A DNA stretch of 64,000 nucleotides from Heterodera schachtii (Eukaryota; Nematoda; Chromadorea; Rhabditida; Heteroderidae): the NCBI GenBank assembly GCA_023374025.1, contig SIJG01000012.1:592492-656491 (forward strand). Reading direction: 5' to 3'. A program made the position numbers and the translations under genes. Under the pieces are notes generated by a model. It had not been told where the DNA came from. It did no database searches and worked only from the letters and a program-made list of their open reading frames with translations. Below, piece by piece: positions 36,401 to 46,703 of this stretch. Within the stretch, counting starts at the first letter, position 1; every line of letters starts with the position of its first letter.

Positions 36401-38577
36401 TAAAATTCCTCGCCTTTAGGCTATTCCGAAGTTTCTGTTAACACGGACCTTGGCAAAATTTTCTCTGTGATTTTTGCGCTTGTTGGCATCCCGCTGATGT
36501 TCATCACTGCTGCGGACATTGGCAAATTTTTGTCCGACCCAATTTTGTGGTTAAAGAAAAATTGGCGGCGCATCAGACAAAGGACAAAGGCACTAATTAC
36601 TAAATGTCAAAACAATTAAAAACAATTTTTTTTAATTGAAATTTAATAAAAAAAAATTTGGTCAAAATAAAATGATTCAAATGTTTAAACAAATTTTATA
36701 TAAAAATTGATTATAAGGTAGAAAGGTATATTTATTGCCTCTAAAGAAAATTAATTTTTTATTTTTTTAATTAATGATTTAAAGATTAAATCTATTATTA
36801 ATTTTTTTTAATATATTTTTTACTTTTTAGAAGGTGCTCTATGAATTTTTCTGTATTCACAAAATTGGTGGGAAATATCGTCGCAAATCCATTCAATCAG
36901 CGACTACTTCAATGGGCGCGGTGGCATTGGACATGCTCGAGGGCATGGACCGTAAGCTAAGAAATTTTTAAAAATTTCAAAAAATATTTAAGAAATCGAT
37001 GAGCCTACCAACCTTTGGTTTCCCATTGGTATGAATCGCCGAATTTTGGTCAACAAATTTATTTTTGGCAATTTTTAGGTGCCTATGTTATGTGCATATG
37101 CGTTTATTGCTCTATCGGATCTTTTATGTAAAAAAATTTTTGGATTTTTTTTAAAATTAAAAAAATAATTAAATTTTTTTCTTAGGTTTATGAATTGGGA
37201 AGAAAAGTGGTCCTTCATCCATTCATTTCATTTTGGATTTAACCTTATTGTGACGGTCGGATTGGGTGACCTTGTGGTCACTGATTATATGTAAGTTTTG
37301 ATGATTAATGCCAATAATAAATTATATTTATTAGCTAATTAAAACATTATTTTTTCTTAAATTTTTTTTCTAGCTTATTAATTTTGTTCAAATTTCTCGG
37401 AAAATTAGTGAATCATTTTTGTGTAATTAAGGTCTTTTACCGTATCTAAAATTGAAATTAATATTTTATTTTATTACTGTAAATTTTTAACTCGAAAATT
37501 TGAGGTGCTCAAATTCATACCTTTCAGTTTCCTTTCCTTGATCGTTGCTTTCGTCATCGTTGGTCAGTTAAATGTTTAATTTATTCAATTATAAAAATAT
37601 TTAAATTATTTTTATTTATTTTATTTTACCTTTTTTTTCAATTTTTAAATAAATTTTAATTTTTTTTTAAATAGGCCTCGCCGTTGTAACAATGTGTGTC
37701 GATTTGGCATCAACTCATTTGAAGGCCTATTTCACTTCACTCCATTACTTTGGCCGTGCCAAACGCTTCTTGGGCATGAGCGAAGAATTGCGCGAAATTG
37801 TCACACTGTTAGGCGTTTTGAGGAGAAAAAAGCATGGAAAAGTTAGGGAATTTTTTGAAATTTCGAAAATTTTTAACCCCTAAAATTTTCACTCAGATCA
37901 CCTGGGATGATGTGTGCAATTTTCTGGAAAATGAGCTCTACAATCGTCCATTTGAACCACATGAATTACTGATGAAGGTAAGGCAGAGAAAAAAATATTA
38001 AAATGGAATTTTTTTTTCTGGTGCAATACAATTTTAAATTTAATTTAATTTTTAAATTAGAAATAATATTTTAAAATTTATAAATTAAAGATAATATTTT
38101 AAAATTTATAAATTAAAGATAATATTTTAAAATTTATTAAATGAAAATAATTTTAATTTTATGATATCTGATTAAAAAATATTTTATTCATTAGATCAAT
38201 TAATGTGTAAAAACAATATTTAAAAAAAAAACTTACAAAAATTTTATATTTAATTATTTATTTATTTTTTACTTAAATTTTATTTATTTATATTTTTTAC
38301 CTAATAATTAAAAAATATATTTATTTACATAATAATAAAAATTTTTAATAAGTTTTTTCTTTGTTAAAGTTACGATTTATTGACGAGAACACACTGAGTT
38401 CTGCACTGTCCACCATGCGCCACAACAGTTTCCAATCTGATTTTTTGCGTGATGCCGAATACTTGCGCAGGTAAAATAATTCATTTTAAAATAAATTAAT
38501 ATTTAAATTAATTTTGCCCAATTTATTTTAAAATTAGGCTTCGTGCACTCCGTCCAGACCAACCTGCCTACCTCTGA
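33438..38577 (+). CDS. TWK-type two-pore-domain potassium channel, 580 aa, 19 exons
   Basis: A K2P leak channel of the plasma membrane. Exons: 33438-33617, 34304-34424, 34884-35032, 35158-35221, 35430-35470, 35539-35672, 35734-35772, 35951-36028, 36081-36112, 36420-36589, 36831-36951, 36993-37028, 37079-37127, 37186-37290, 37528-37562, 37675-37841, 37897-37977, 38370-38470, 38538-38577. All are in phase. Introns 4, 6 and 10 are GC-AG (G|GCATGT, AG|GCAAAA, AAG|GCACTA). M1 is HVVLVAVLIGYLCLGAGILQALE. Pore 1 is LTVLTTCGYSEV. M2 is SVIFALVGIPLMFITAADIG. M3 is AYVMCICVYCSIGSFMF. Pore 2 is IVTVGLGDLVV. M4 is LSLIVAFVIVGLAVVTMCVDLA, followed by the usual nematode TWK tail. Pore 1 has GYS where GYG is normal. 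The N-terminus is long, with a His/Gln-rich exon. Confidence 0.92.
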
Positions 38578-39195
38578 TTTTTTTCTTTTTAAAAATTTTC
38601 TAAGACAAATGGACGTCTTGTGATTTTTGTAATTTGCCTATCAATTAATTTTACAATTCATTGACATTAATAAAAAAATTTTCATCTTTTTTTAATATAT
38701 AAAATAATTTTTTAAATTTAAATTTCTGTTTTAAAAAACATTTTTTTATTTTAAGGAAAATATTTACAAATTAAAAAAACAAATATGTGTAAAATGCAAA
38801 TATATTAAAAAAATACAATGTTAATAAAAAGTGAATGATCAATTCATTTGAGAATTTATACATCAGGGTTAGAACTCGAGACCCGAGCCAATAAATCCCG
38901 AAAATTTAGCTGATAAAACTCAGTCTCGAGTACACAGATTCTCGAGAACATTGGATGAAAATGGTTGGGATTAATTTGCAAAATAATTGTTAAGAGCATC
39001 TAATTATAAAAAACGTCCTGAGTTTGATGGGACACAGCAACAAATTCATTCTTCTGGGACTGATTTCACTGTTCTCAGTTGTTCAATTCTGAGACTAAAT
39101 TTTAAAATTGAAATAAATAAATATATAAATAAAATATTTCTTCCAATAAATTTAATTAGACCCATTTAACCCATTTAAAATTATTAAAAAAAAAT
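38578..39195. other. AT-rich 3' flank of the TWK gene
   Basis: 3' flank and intergenic DNA. AATAAA-like words at about 38669 and 38822 may serve in polyadenylation. No gene was seen. Confidence 0.4.
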
Positions 39196-39529
39196 TAACA
39201 CAAAAAAATTGTTAGGCTGTTTCGTAAAAGCCGTCATTTTTAGCATTTTTTCTACAAAAAAAAATGGCATAATTTTTGCTTAAAAGTAACAAAATTTTAC
39301 ATTCTATTGGTATTATCGTTAGTCCAGGTTTTTATCTATTAGCTTGGAAAATTTCAAATAAAAGTATCAAATTTAATATAAGTTCTGGCAGAAATAGTAC
39401 TCATTTGTATACAACTTTTTCGAAAGTTGACAAAATTTTTTGAAATTTTGCAGGCTAATAGAGAAAAGCTGAGCTATCGAATGACACCAAGAAAAATAAA
39501 TGTTTTTACATTTAAGCAAAATTTGCCAT

Positions 39530-40165
39530 ATTTTGTCGAGGGGCCAGGCCGTTTTCGTACGGCCGTTTTCGTACGGCCATTTTCGTACGAGGGCCATTTT
39601 CGTACGAGGGCCATTTTCGTACGGCCGTTTTCGTACGTGAGGATATTCAAAAAAAAAACAAAAATAAATAAAACAATTGCATTTAAATCATACATATTAG
39701 TAATGTTAAATTATGCTTTTTAATGTTTTGACCAAATTAGGTTTCTAATAACTACAAAAACCAACAGCAAGCAATTAAAACAAAATTAAACAATTAAGCT
39801 GACGGCACTTTTGCATTGGCGCCGCTTTTCAGCCAAACCTATGTGTTTTTGGCTAAGTGAGTCTGAAAAACGTATACGCTGTTGTCCCCCAAATGATCAC
39901 AATTATGCCAATTTCAATCCCGAAAACATTATTTTCTCCCTGGTATATCCCGAAACTATGAGATGCGGCTTTAGTTTGTAATGAAAATTGTTTTTTTCGT
40001 ATTTCTAGATTTTGTTAAATTTATGAATTTTCGATTAAAATTTACGAGTGTGGAGTTAAAATTATAAAATTTGCTTATAGTAGTTTACGCTTTTTTTTAC
40101 ATCGGTCTAACGCTTGTACACAACTCGTACGAAAACGGCCCTCGTACGAAAACGACCCCGACCCT
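39530..40165. repeat. Foldback element with CGTACGAAAACGGCC arrays
   Basis: The left array at 39540-39640 has about six tandem GGCCGTTTTCGTACG units. The inverted copies at 40125-40160 read CGTACGAAAACGGCCC. A related GTTTCGTAAAAGCCGTC word at about 39219 may mark an outer end. No ORF supported. Confidence 0.65.
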
Positions 40166-40171
40166 TTTGTC

Positions 40172-40940
40172 GAAAACGGTGCTAGTGCGTTTCGTAAAAA
40201 CTGCCACCCATGCGCGTTTCGTAAAACTGCCAGCGCGTTTCGTAAAACTGCCAATGGGTTCCAAAACAAAATGGCTAATATATATAAATTCATAACTTGG
40301 CCCAAATTCAACCAAATTAATATTTTATTGTATCATTCAATAGCTTTAATTGTTCTCTTTCAGAATATATTTTTCGTAAATTTTTAGCTTAAGTATGAGA
40401 AAAGTTATAAAGCATTGAACATCCTATGTTTTTTGCAATGATCATGCAAATAGAAGTATAAACATTAAAATTTTAAAGTCTTTAAAATGCAATTGAGCCA
40501 AAATTAATTATATATTCGATAGCCCTAAGAATTCTCTATTTACCTTTAAAATTTCAGAAAATTTCATTTAGTTTTAAAAAAGTTTTTGCAAAAAATTCTG
40601 ACTTAGGATTTTCGAAATTTTGTGACAATAACTTTTCTCATACTTAAGTTAAAAATTTACGAAAAATATATTCTGAAAGAGAACAATTAAAGCTATTGAA
40701 TGATACAATAAAATATTAATTTGGTTGAATTTGGGCCAAGTTATGAATTTATATATATTAGCCATTTTGTTTTGGAACCCATTGGCAGTTTTACGAAACG
40801 CGCTGGCGGTTTTACGAAACGCGCATGGGTGGGGGTTTTAAAAAAATACCAATTTGGCAGTTTTACGAAACGCGCTGGCAGTTTTACGAAACGCGCATGG
40901 GTGGCAGTTTTTACGAAACGCACCAGCACGGTCGAAAACG
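40172..40940. repeat. Foldback element with GCGTTTCGTAAAACTGCC arrays
   Basis: The left array (40188-40262) and inverted right array (40780-40922) carry 3-6 units of GCGTTTCGTAAAACTGCC. The inner arms at 40275-40400 and 40620-40750 are near-perfect inverted repeats (for example TTCAATAGCTTTAATTGTTC). The outer edge is CGAAAACGGTGCTAG on both sides. Confidence 0.85.
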
Positions 40941-41955
40941 GTGCTAGGTCGTTTCCTAAAAACCGCCACATTGGGCGTTTCCTAAAAACCGCCAAATGGG
41001 CGTTTCCTAAAAACCGCCACCATGGGCGTTTCCTAAATCCGCCAGGGCGTTTCCTAAAAACCGCCATCTGGTAGGAAAACAAAAAAATGTATAATGTATA
41101 AATTCATAACTTTGTTCAATTTCAACGAAATTAAAATTTCATGGTATTATTCAATAGCTGAAGGTGTTCTCTACAAGATATTAATTTTCAAAAATTTTTT
41201 AAATTGTATAAAAAGAAAGTTATGGTTATTAAATTGTACAAAATCTTAAGTCGGAATTTTTTATCCAGAACTTTTTTAAAACATAATGAAATTTTTTGAA
41301 ATTTTAAAGGTAAACACATTAATTAGTGTACTTGAAATTATAAAAAGAAAATTTAATCTAATTGCTTCTGAAAAAATGTTATAAAGCATTGAACAGGCTA
41401 TGTTTTTTTGCCATGGTCATGCAAATGTAATTATAAACATTTAAATTTTTCAAGTCATTAAAATGCAAATAAGTCAAAATTAATTTATATATTCGATAGT
41501 ACTAAGAAATCTCTATTTAAGGTTAAAATTTCAAAAAATTTCATCGAGTTTTAAAAAAGTTCTGGTAAAATAATTTGACTCAGAACTTGTTGAAAATTCT
41601 GGAACATAACTTTTTTATAATTTCATGTAAAAATTTTCTAAATTAATATTCTGATAGACAACACTTAAAGCTATTGATTGATACCAAGAATTATTAATTT
41701 GGTTGAAATTGGGCCAAGATACGAATTTTTATGTCTTACATTTTTTTGTTTTCCTACCACTTGGCGGTTTTTAGGAAACGCCCACTTGGCGGTTTTTAGA
41801 AAACGCCCACTTGGCGGTTTTTAGGAAACGCCCTGGCGGATTTAGGAAACGCCCATGGTGGCGGTTTTTAGGAAACGACCCAGCACGGTCGAAAACTAGC
41901 AAAAATGGCGGATTAACGAACGCCAAAAATGGCGGATTTAACGAAACGCCAAAGG
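40928..41955. repeat. Foldback element with GGCGTTTCCTAAAAACCGCC arrays
   Basis: The left array at 40948-41070 and inverted right array at 41760-41880 have about five units each. Inner arms near 41080-41200 and 41600-41750 are inverted copies. It directly abuts the preceding element, sharing the edge CGAAAACGGTGCTAG. A smaller relative lies at 4395-4852. The right edge comes within about 25 bp of the stop codon of the TRH-receptor-like gene. Confidence 0.8.
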
Positions 41956-41975
41956 TGGCTGATTTTAGAAACGAC

Positions 41976-44900
41976 TTACACGAAAAAAAATAATTTATAA
42001 TTCACACGCACGTCTTCCTCCTCATCCTCATTTTTTGGCACAATGATGTGATGGCATGTCGTCGTGTTGTTGCCATTGCTTTGTACGCGTAGCAACAGCG
42101 TGGCACGCGTTTCCGCGTCCGCGGAAGTCATGCGCGACAACGGCACACTACGGTTTGCACTGGCATCATCCGCGTCTGCTGCTGGTGCTGCTGCTGGCGT
42201 ACCCGCGGAAGTGGTTCGGCACGCGCGGTAACGCGGCGCGGCGATTGAAGCCATCATCATTTTACCGTTGGCAGTTGGTGCGCATACCGAATCGCCTGCA
42301 AGAATTATTTTTGCAATTAATTGAAAATAAATTAAGGAAGTCGCCCAATTTGGCACCGGCCATATTGGCGCCTAATATTATAACATTTTGATTTGTCATC
42401 CAAAATAAATAAACTTTATACGATTTTAAAGTGCTTTCGAAAGACCCTATTAGTCAGCAAAATTTCAAAAAAAAAACTTTGCTGGTACACAAAGTTATAA
42501 ACTCTTTAAAAAATTTTTTGGGCAATTTTAGCGTCGCGCGCCGTATCTTTTCTTAACCCAATATATTTTTCTAAAACTTTGAAAACTAATAGAACACTTA
42601 AACTATCTATCCATTGATATTAAGAATGTTTTATTTGAAAAGTTGACGGCGCCAAAATATCAGCCAAACTGACCCACCGATCAAAAATTAATATTTGTTA
42701 AAATTGGAATTGAAAATAGCTAGCGTAAATTATTAAATAATTAGTTTTATGTGTATTATAATTAAATAATTTTCAATAAAATTATGGGGAAAAAACTAAT
42801 TTTTTAAATTAAACAATTAAATCTTACGTTTATATGAATTAATGAACTGTTTCTTGCCGCTCAAAAGTCGGAGGAATGCTTGACGAAATCGCGCGGACAT
42901 CAAATTGTAGAGGACCGGATTGATGGCACAAAAACCGAGAAAACAAGCACAATTAACAAGGATAATTAAAAATTAATTAGACTACCAGTTGAAGAATATC
43001 ATTGTTTTGGACAAATAGATGAACCTACAACATTCAACAAACTTTATTTTTTTGAAATTTCATAAAAAAATAAAATAAATTTAAAAAAATGCTATTAATA
43101 TGTTTTTTAATTTAACCTTAAAAAATTAGAGATTAATTAAATTTTCTAAAAAATAAAATTTAAATTTTTGAATTCGAAAACGAATTAAAATTTATATAAA
43201 TTTAATTTAATATATTTAAAAAAAAATAAATTTATAAATTTTACCACTCAGGGTTCCACATTTCGGCATTGAAATTTTTTGCAAATGAATTGTACATGAC
43301 CATGGCACGGTAAGGTAACCAACAGACGGCGAAAATGAACACAACCAATGCCAACATTTTGATTACCTGAGGAAAACAAAAAATTAATTCACATATAAAA
43401 ATTAAAAAAAATTTTTTTTTATACATTAAAATATTAATTGAAAAAAAGTCGGTACTCAATTTACAGGGGAGCATTGGTGCTCAATATTTGTGACTCATTT
43501 GTCTCGCTTTTCTAAATTGATTCTCAATTTATGGGGACCAATTTGCACACCGGTACTCAATTTTCCATGGAGAATTGATGCCCAATTTTCGGAATTTTCC
43601 AAGGAGTATTGGTCCACTATTTTCGGGACTCATTTGTCCGTTCACCTGCACTTTTCCTTTGGTTGCCGAACTTCGTCCACCATTCCCACAGCCGGCAATC
43701 ACCACACTGTCCCGACCATGTGAACGTTTTGGTACCACACTTTTTGTGCCATTTGCGGTCGGTGAATCGGGCGGTGCTTCCGGCACCATTGAAACAAGCA
43801 TTGGATTAGACTCCGGACGTATTTCCTCTTTAAAATTTAAAAAATCATTATATATTTAATTATTTAATGTAAAAAATATATTTTGGTTTTCTTCTAAATT
43901 AAGGCAAGGAATTGTTGAAATTTCAAGGATAAACCAAATTTTTACAAGGACATACGAGAGAAATATTAAAAAACGCAAGGACAAATATAAATGTTAATAA
44001 AATTCAAATACTAAAATTTTTCTCATAAAATAATTTTTAAATATTAATTAGAATTTAAATTATTAAATAAAATTTACGGCTATTTCTATGGACGAGATCA
44101 TTGGCAATGGAATATTTCATCTCACTTCTTGTCAAAGTGTAAATAATCTGAATATATATTTTTTAAATAAATAAAAAATAAATTTTCATTATTTATTTAG
44201 TGTTTTTGGACTAACTTTTGTATAAATGTATGTGTTCATGATCATTGGAATAAGATAAAAGGCTGAGAAATCGGCAACAAACATCACCTAAAAATGATGA
44301 ATCATATGGTCAAAAATTTAATCGGCATTTAATCGTTATTTTTTAATTATATTTTATCAATTATTTTATTTAAATATTATTTTTTTTAAATAAAAAAGTG
44401 TTATAACAATTGGTAAAAATTTTTTATTCTTGACTATATACTAGAAAAATGCTGAATTTCCTGTTTTTTCGTAAAAAGTATGGTCTAAGAAACCGAGGAT
44501 ATGGACGCATAAACTCAATTATATCCATTTAAAAAATTTTTTATTTAGAAAGTAAATTAAAATAAATTAATTAATTGGAAAAAATAATTATAATACTTCA
44601 AAAATTAAATAATTTTATTGTTTAATTAAAGTATTTAATTATTATTTTTTGTTTTGCTTGTGCCAACTTTATATGCCCAATCGTCCCGTTCAAGCCGAAA
44701 ACTGCACTGAATTGTGTCCTCGTCAACAATTAATGTTGCCAAATAAAGCCAAGGACTATTGTAAATAATACAGAAGCACCAGATGAACAAGATGATCAGT
44801 TTAGCGCGCTTTACCGTACAAATGTATCGAAAATGGAAAAGAATAAAAAAAATATTTATATTTATTTGTTCCGTCTTTATATTTAAATCATTTTAAGTTA

Positions 44901-46703
44901 TAGTCGATTTAATTTTTTTTTAAATTCTTCGTTTTAAATTAAATAATATTAAAATTACCAATTTGTTTGGAAATAAATTAAGTAAAATGAAAATGTTTTT
45001 GATATTGAATAATTCAATTTTTTAAATTATGTTTACCTTAATTTTAATAATTTTTTTAAATAGTCAATTTTTTTTTATTAAATATTATCAATAAAAATAT
45101 TTTTTTATATTTAAAATAATTTTGAAAATCTAATTTTTAAATGTCTCAATTTTTTGTTGTATTCACCTTGCCCTCAATGGATAACAAATGCCAATGAATC
45201 GTTCAACCGTAAATGCCGTAATTGACATTGAACCTAAATTAAAAGGTAAATGATGAATTAAATTTTTTGTTTTCTTTAAAGACCAAAGATTAATTAAAAT
45301 TTAATTTTTTATATATTTTTTACTTGAATTTATGCCCAAAAATGGGAGAAATGAGAGCACTTTGCAGCCAATGGAGCCAAAAGCGTACCAATCAACGTGC
45401 AAAAAGCTGAGCTCAACCGGTGCAGCAGAAAGCAGAAAAATGCAATCGGAAATTGCCAATGACATCAAATAACAGTTGGTTGGAGTGATCTTTGATTATT
45501 TTGAAAAAATATTTTGAAAATAAATATAAAAATAATATTTTTTTTTAATTGTAAATGGATTTTACTATGCAAATTTCATGGACCGAGTGAGATAAATATG
45601 AAAGCAAATCGAAAATTTTCAAAATTTAAAATTAATTTTCTAATAAAAAAATAATTAATTAGTCATAAAAATTATAATTTTACCATCAATCTAAAGCTTC
45701 TATTTTAATTTTTGAGTTTATTTTTAATTAATCCTCGTCATAGTTAGAAATAGGGTTAAGCCCCGACCCTCGGGGAGCAAAATGTCGGGGAACGGGGAGG
45801 AAATTCCCCGAACGAATTTGTCGGGGATGGCTGGAGAAATTTAAAAAATGTCGGGGAGAAACACCTTCATCGGGTAGGAAATTTTCATAAAAAGTCTAAA
45901 AAAACACAAAAAGAAAAAGTCCAGAACAAAAAAGTCTTAAAAACTCATTTAAAGATACTTCCATCTTATTTCAAGTGCAATTTACGACTTTCATAATTCT
46001 CCGAAACATGTCGGGGCTTAACCCTAGTTAGAATTGTAAGATCTCCAACAATTCACGTTTTTAATTTCATTTTATTTAAAAATAAATTACAACAACATAC
46101 CATTCCTGGCACAGTTCGTACAACAATTACCACTTAAATAACATTAACTTTAACAAAATTAAATTAAAAATTTTTTTGTCAGAAAACATACCAAAAATAT
46201 TGCCAATTATGCCAAACATTGAAATGAGCATGTACACAAATGTCATAAGCCAGTCCAGCAATCGTTGATTATCAGCAAATATTTGATTTTGCTGGGACTG
46301 AATTTTTAATTTTTTTTTTTAAAATTTATACAAATTTAAAATCCCAATTACCGAAAAATTTGAGATTGAAATGCTAATTTCCAAAAAATTTATTGTTAGA
46401 ATTCCAGTTTCAATCGGTACTGCTGACCTGCTGATCAGCAGCGGCTGGCCTTACAAGTTTTTCAAGCAGTGCAGCATTCAGTTGTACTGTAGCTGTTGTT
46501 CCTACTGTAGTTGGTGGCGTAGACAATCCGTTAATTGCTGTTGTTGTACTGTTGGTATTTGAGCATTTTGTATCACTGATCAGTTTGAGCATTTGTTGCG
46601 CATTCTGATCAGCGTGTACCAGGGGAGGCGAACTGTTGCGCATCAGTGACACCAGCGCGGTACACAGCCAGCCCAACTCCACCATGGTAAAATTGTGGCC
46701 CAT
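41976..46703 (-). CDS. trhr-1: TRH-receptor-like neuropeptide GPCR, 566 aa, 13 exons
   Basis: A class A peptide receptor of the plasma membrane. Exons, 5' to 3' on minus: 46703-46428, 46297-46192, 46132-46101, 45489-45336, 45233-45167, 44827-44668, 44287-44216, 44147-44078, 43827-43646, 43366-43245, 43024-42986, 42928-42828, 42295-41976. Phases agree throughout. TM1 is LLDWLMTFVYMLISMFGIIG. TM2 starts TPTNCYLMSLAISD. TM3 is CKVLSFLPFLGSMSITAF with ERF at the DRY site, then CYPLRA. TM4 contains NSPWLYLATL, and the ECL2 Cys is QCSF. TM6 is KMLALVVFIFAVCWLPYRAM with VMYNSF, which is diagnostic for TRH receptors. TM7 is CAINPVLYNLMSARFRQAF. Intron 4 is GC-AG. Introns 5 and 11 seem to end in CG and TG instead of AG. 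Long N-glycosylation-rich N-terminus and Ala/Ser-rich tail. Confidence 0.85.
45751..46026. mobile_element. MITE with TAGGGTTAAGCCCCGAC ends (hAT-like) in intron 3 of the TRH-receptor-like gene
   Basis: Terminal inverted repeats of 17 bp: TAGGGTTAAGCCCCGAC on the left and GTCGGGGCTTAACCCTA on the right. Flanks are GTTAGAAA (45743-45750) and GTTAGAAT (46027-46034), 7 of 8 identical, fitting an 8-bp target duplication. Internal GTCGGGGA words repeat. No ORF. Confidence 0.8.

Noticed and set aside
40721..41082. 117-aa and 113-aa ORFs with repeated RFVKLP / FTKRA motifs
   Set aside because: They are translations of the tandem GCGTTTCGTAAAACTGCC units of a foldback element on either strand.
42056..42391. 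111-aa plus-strand ORF
   Set aside because: Antisense shadow of the last exon of the TRH-receptor-like gene.
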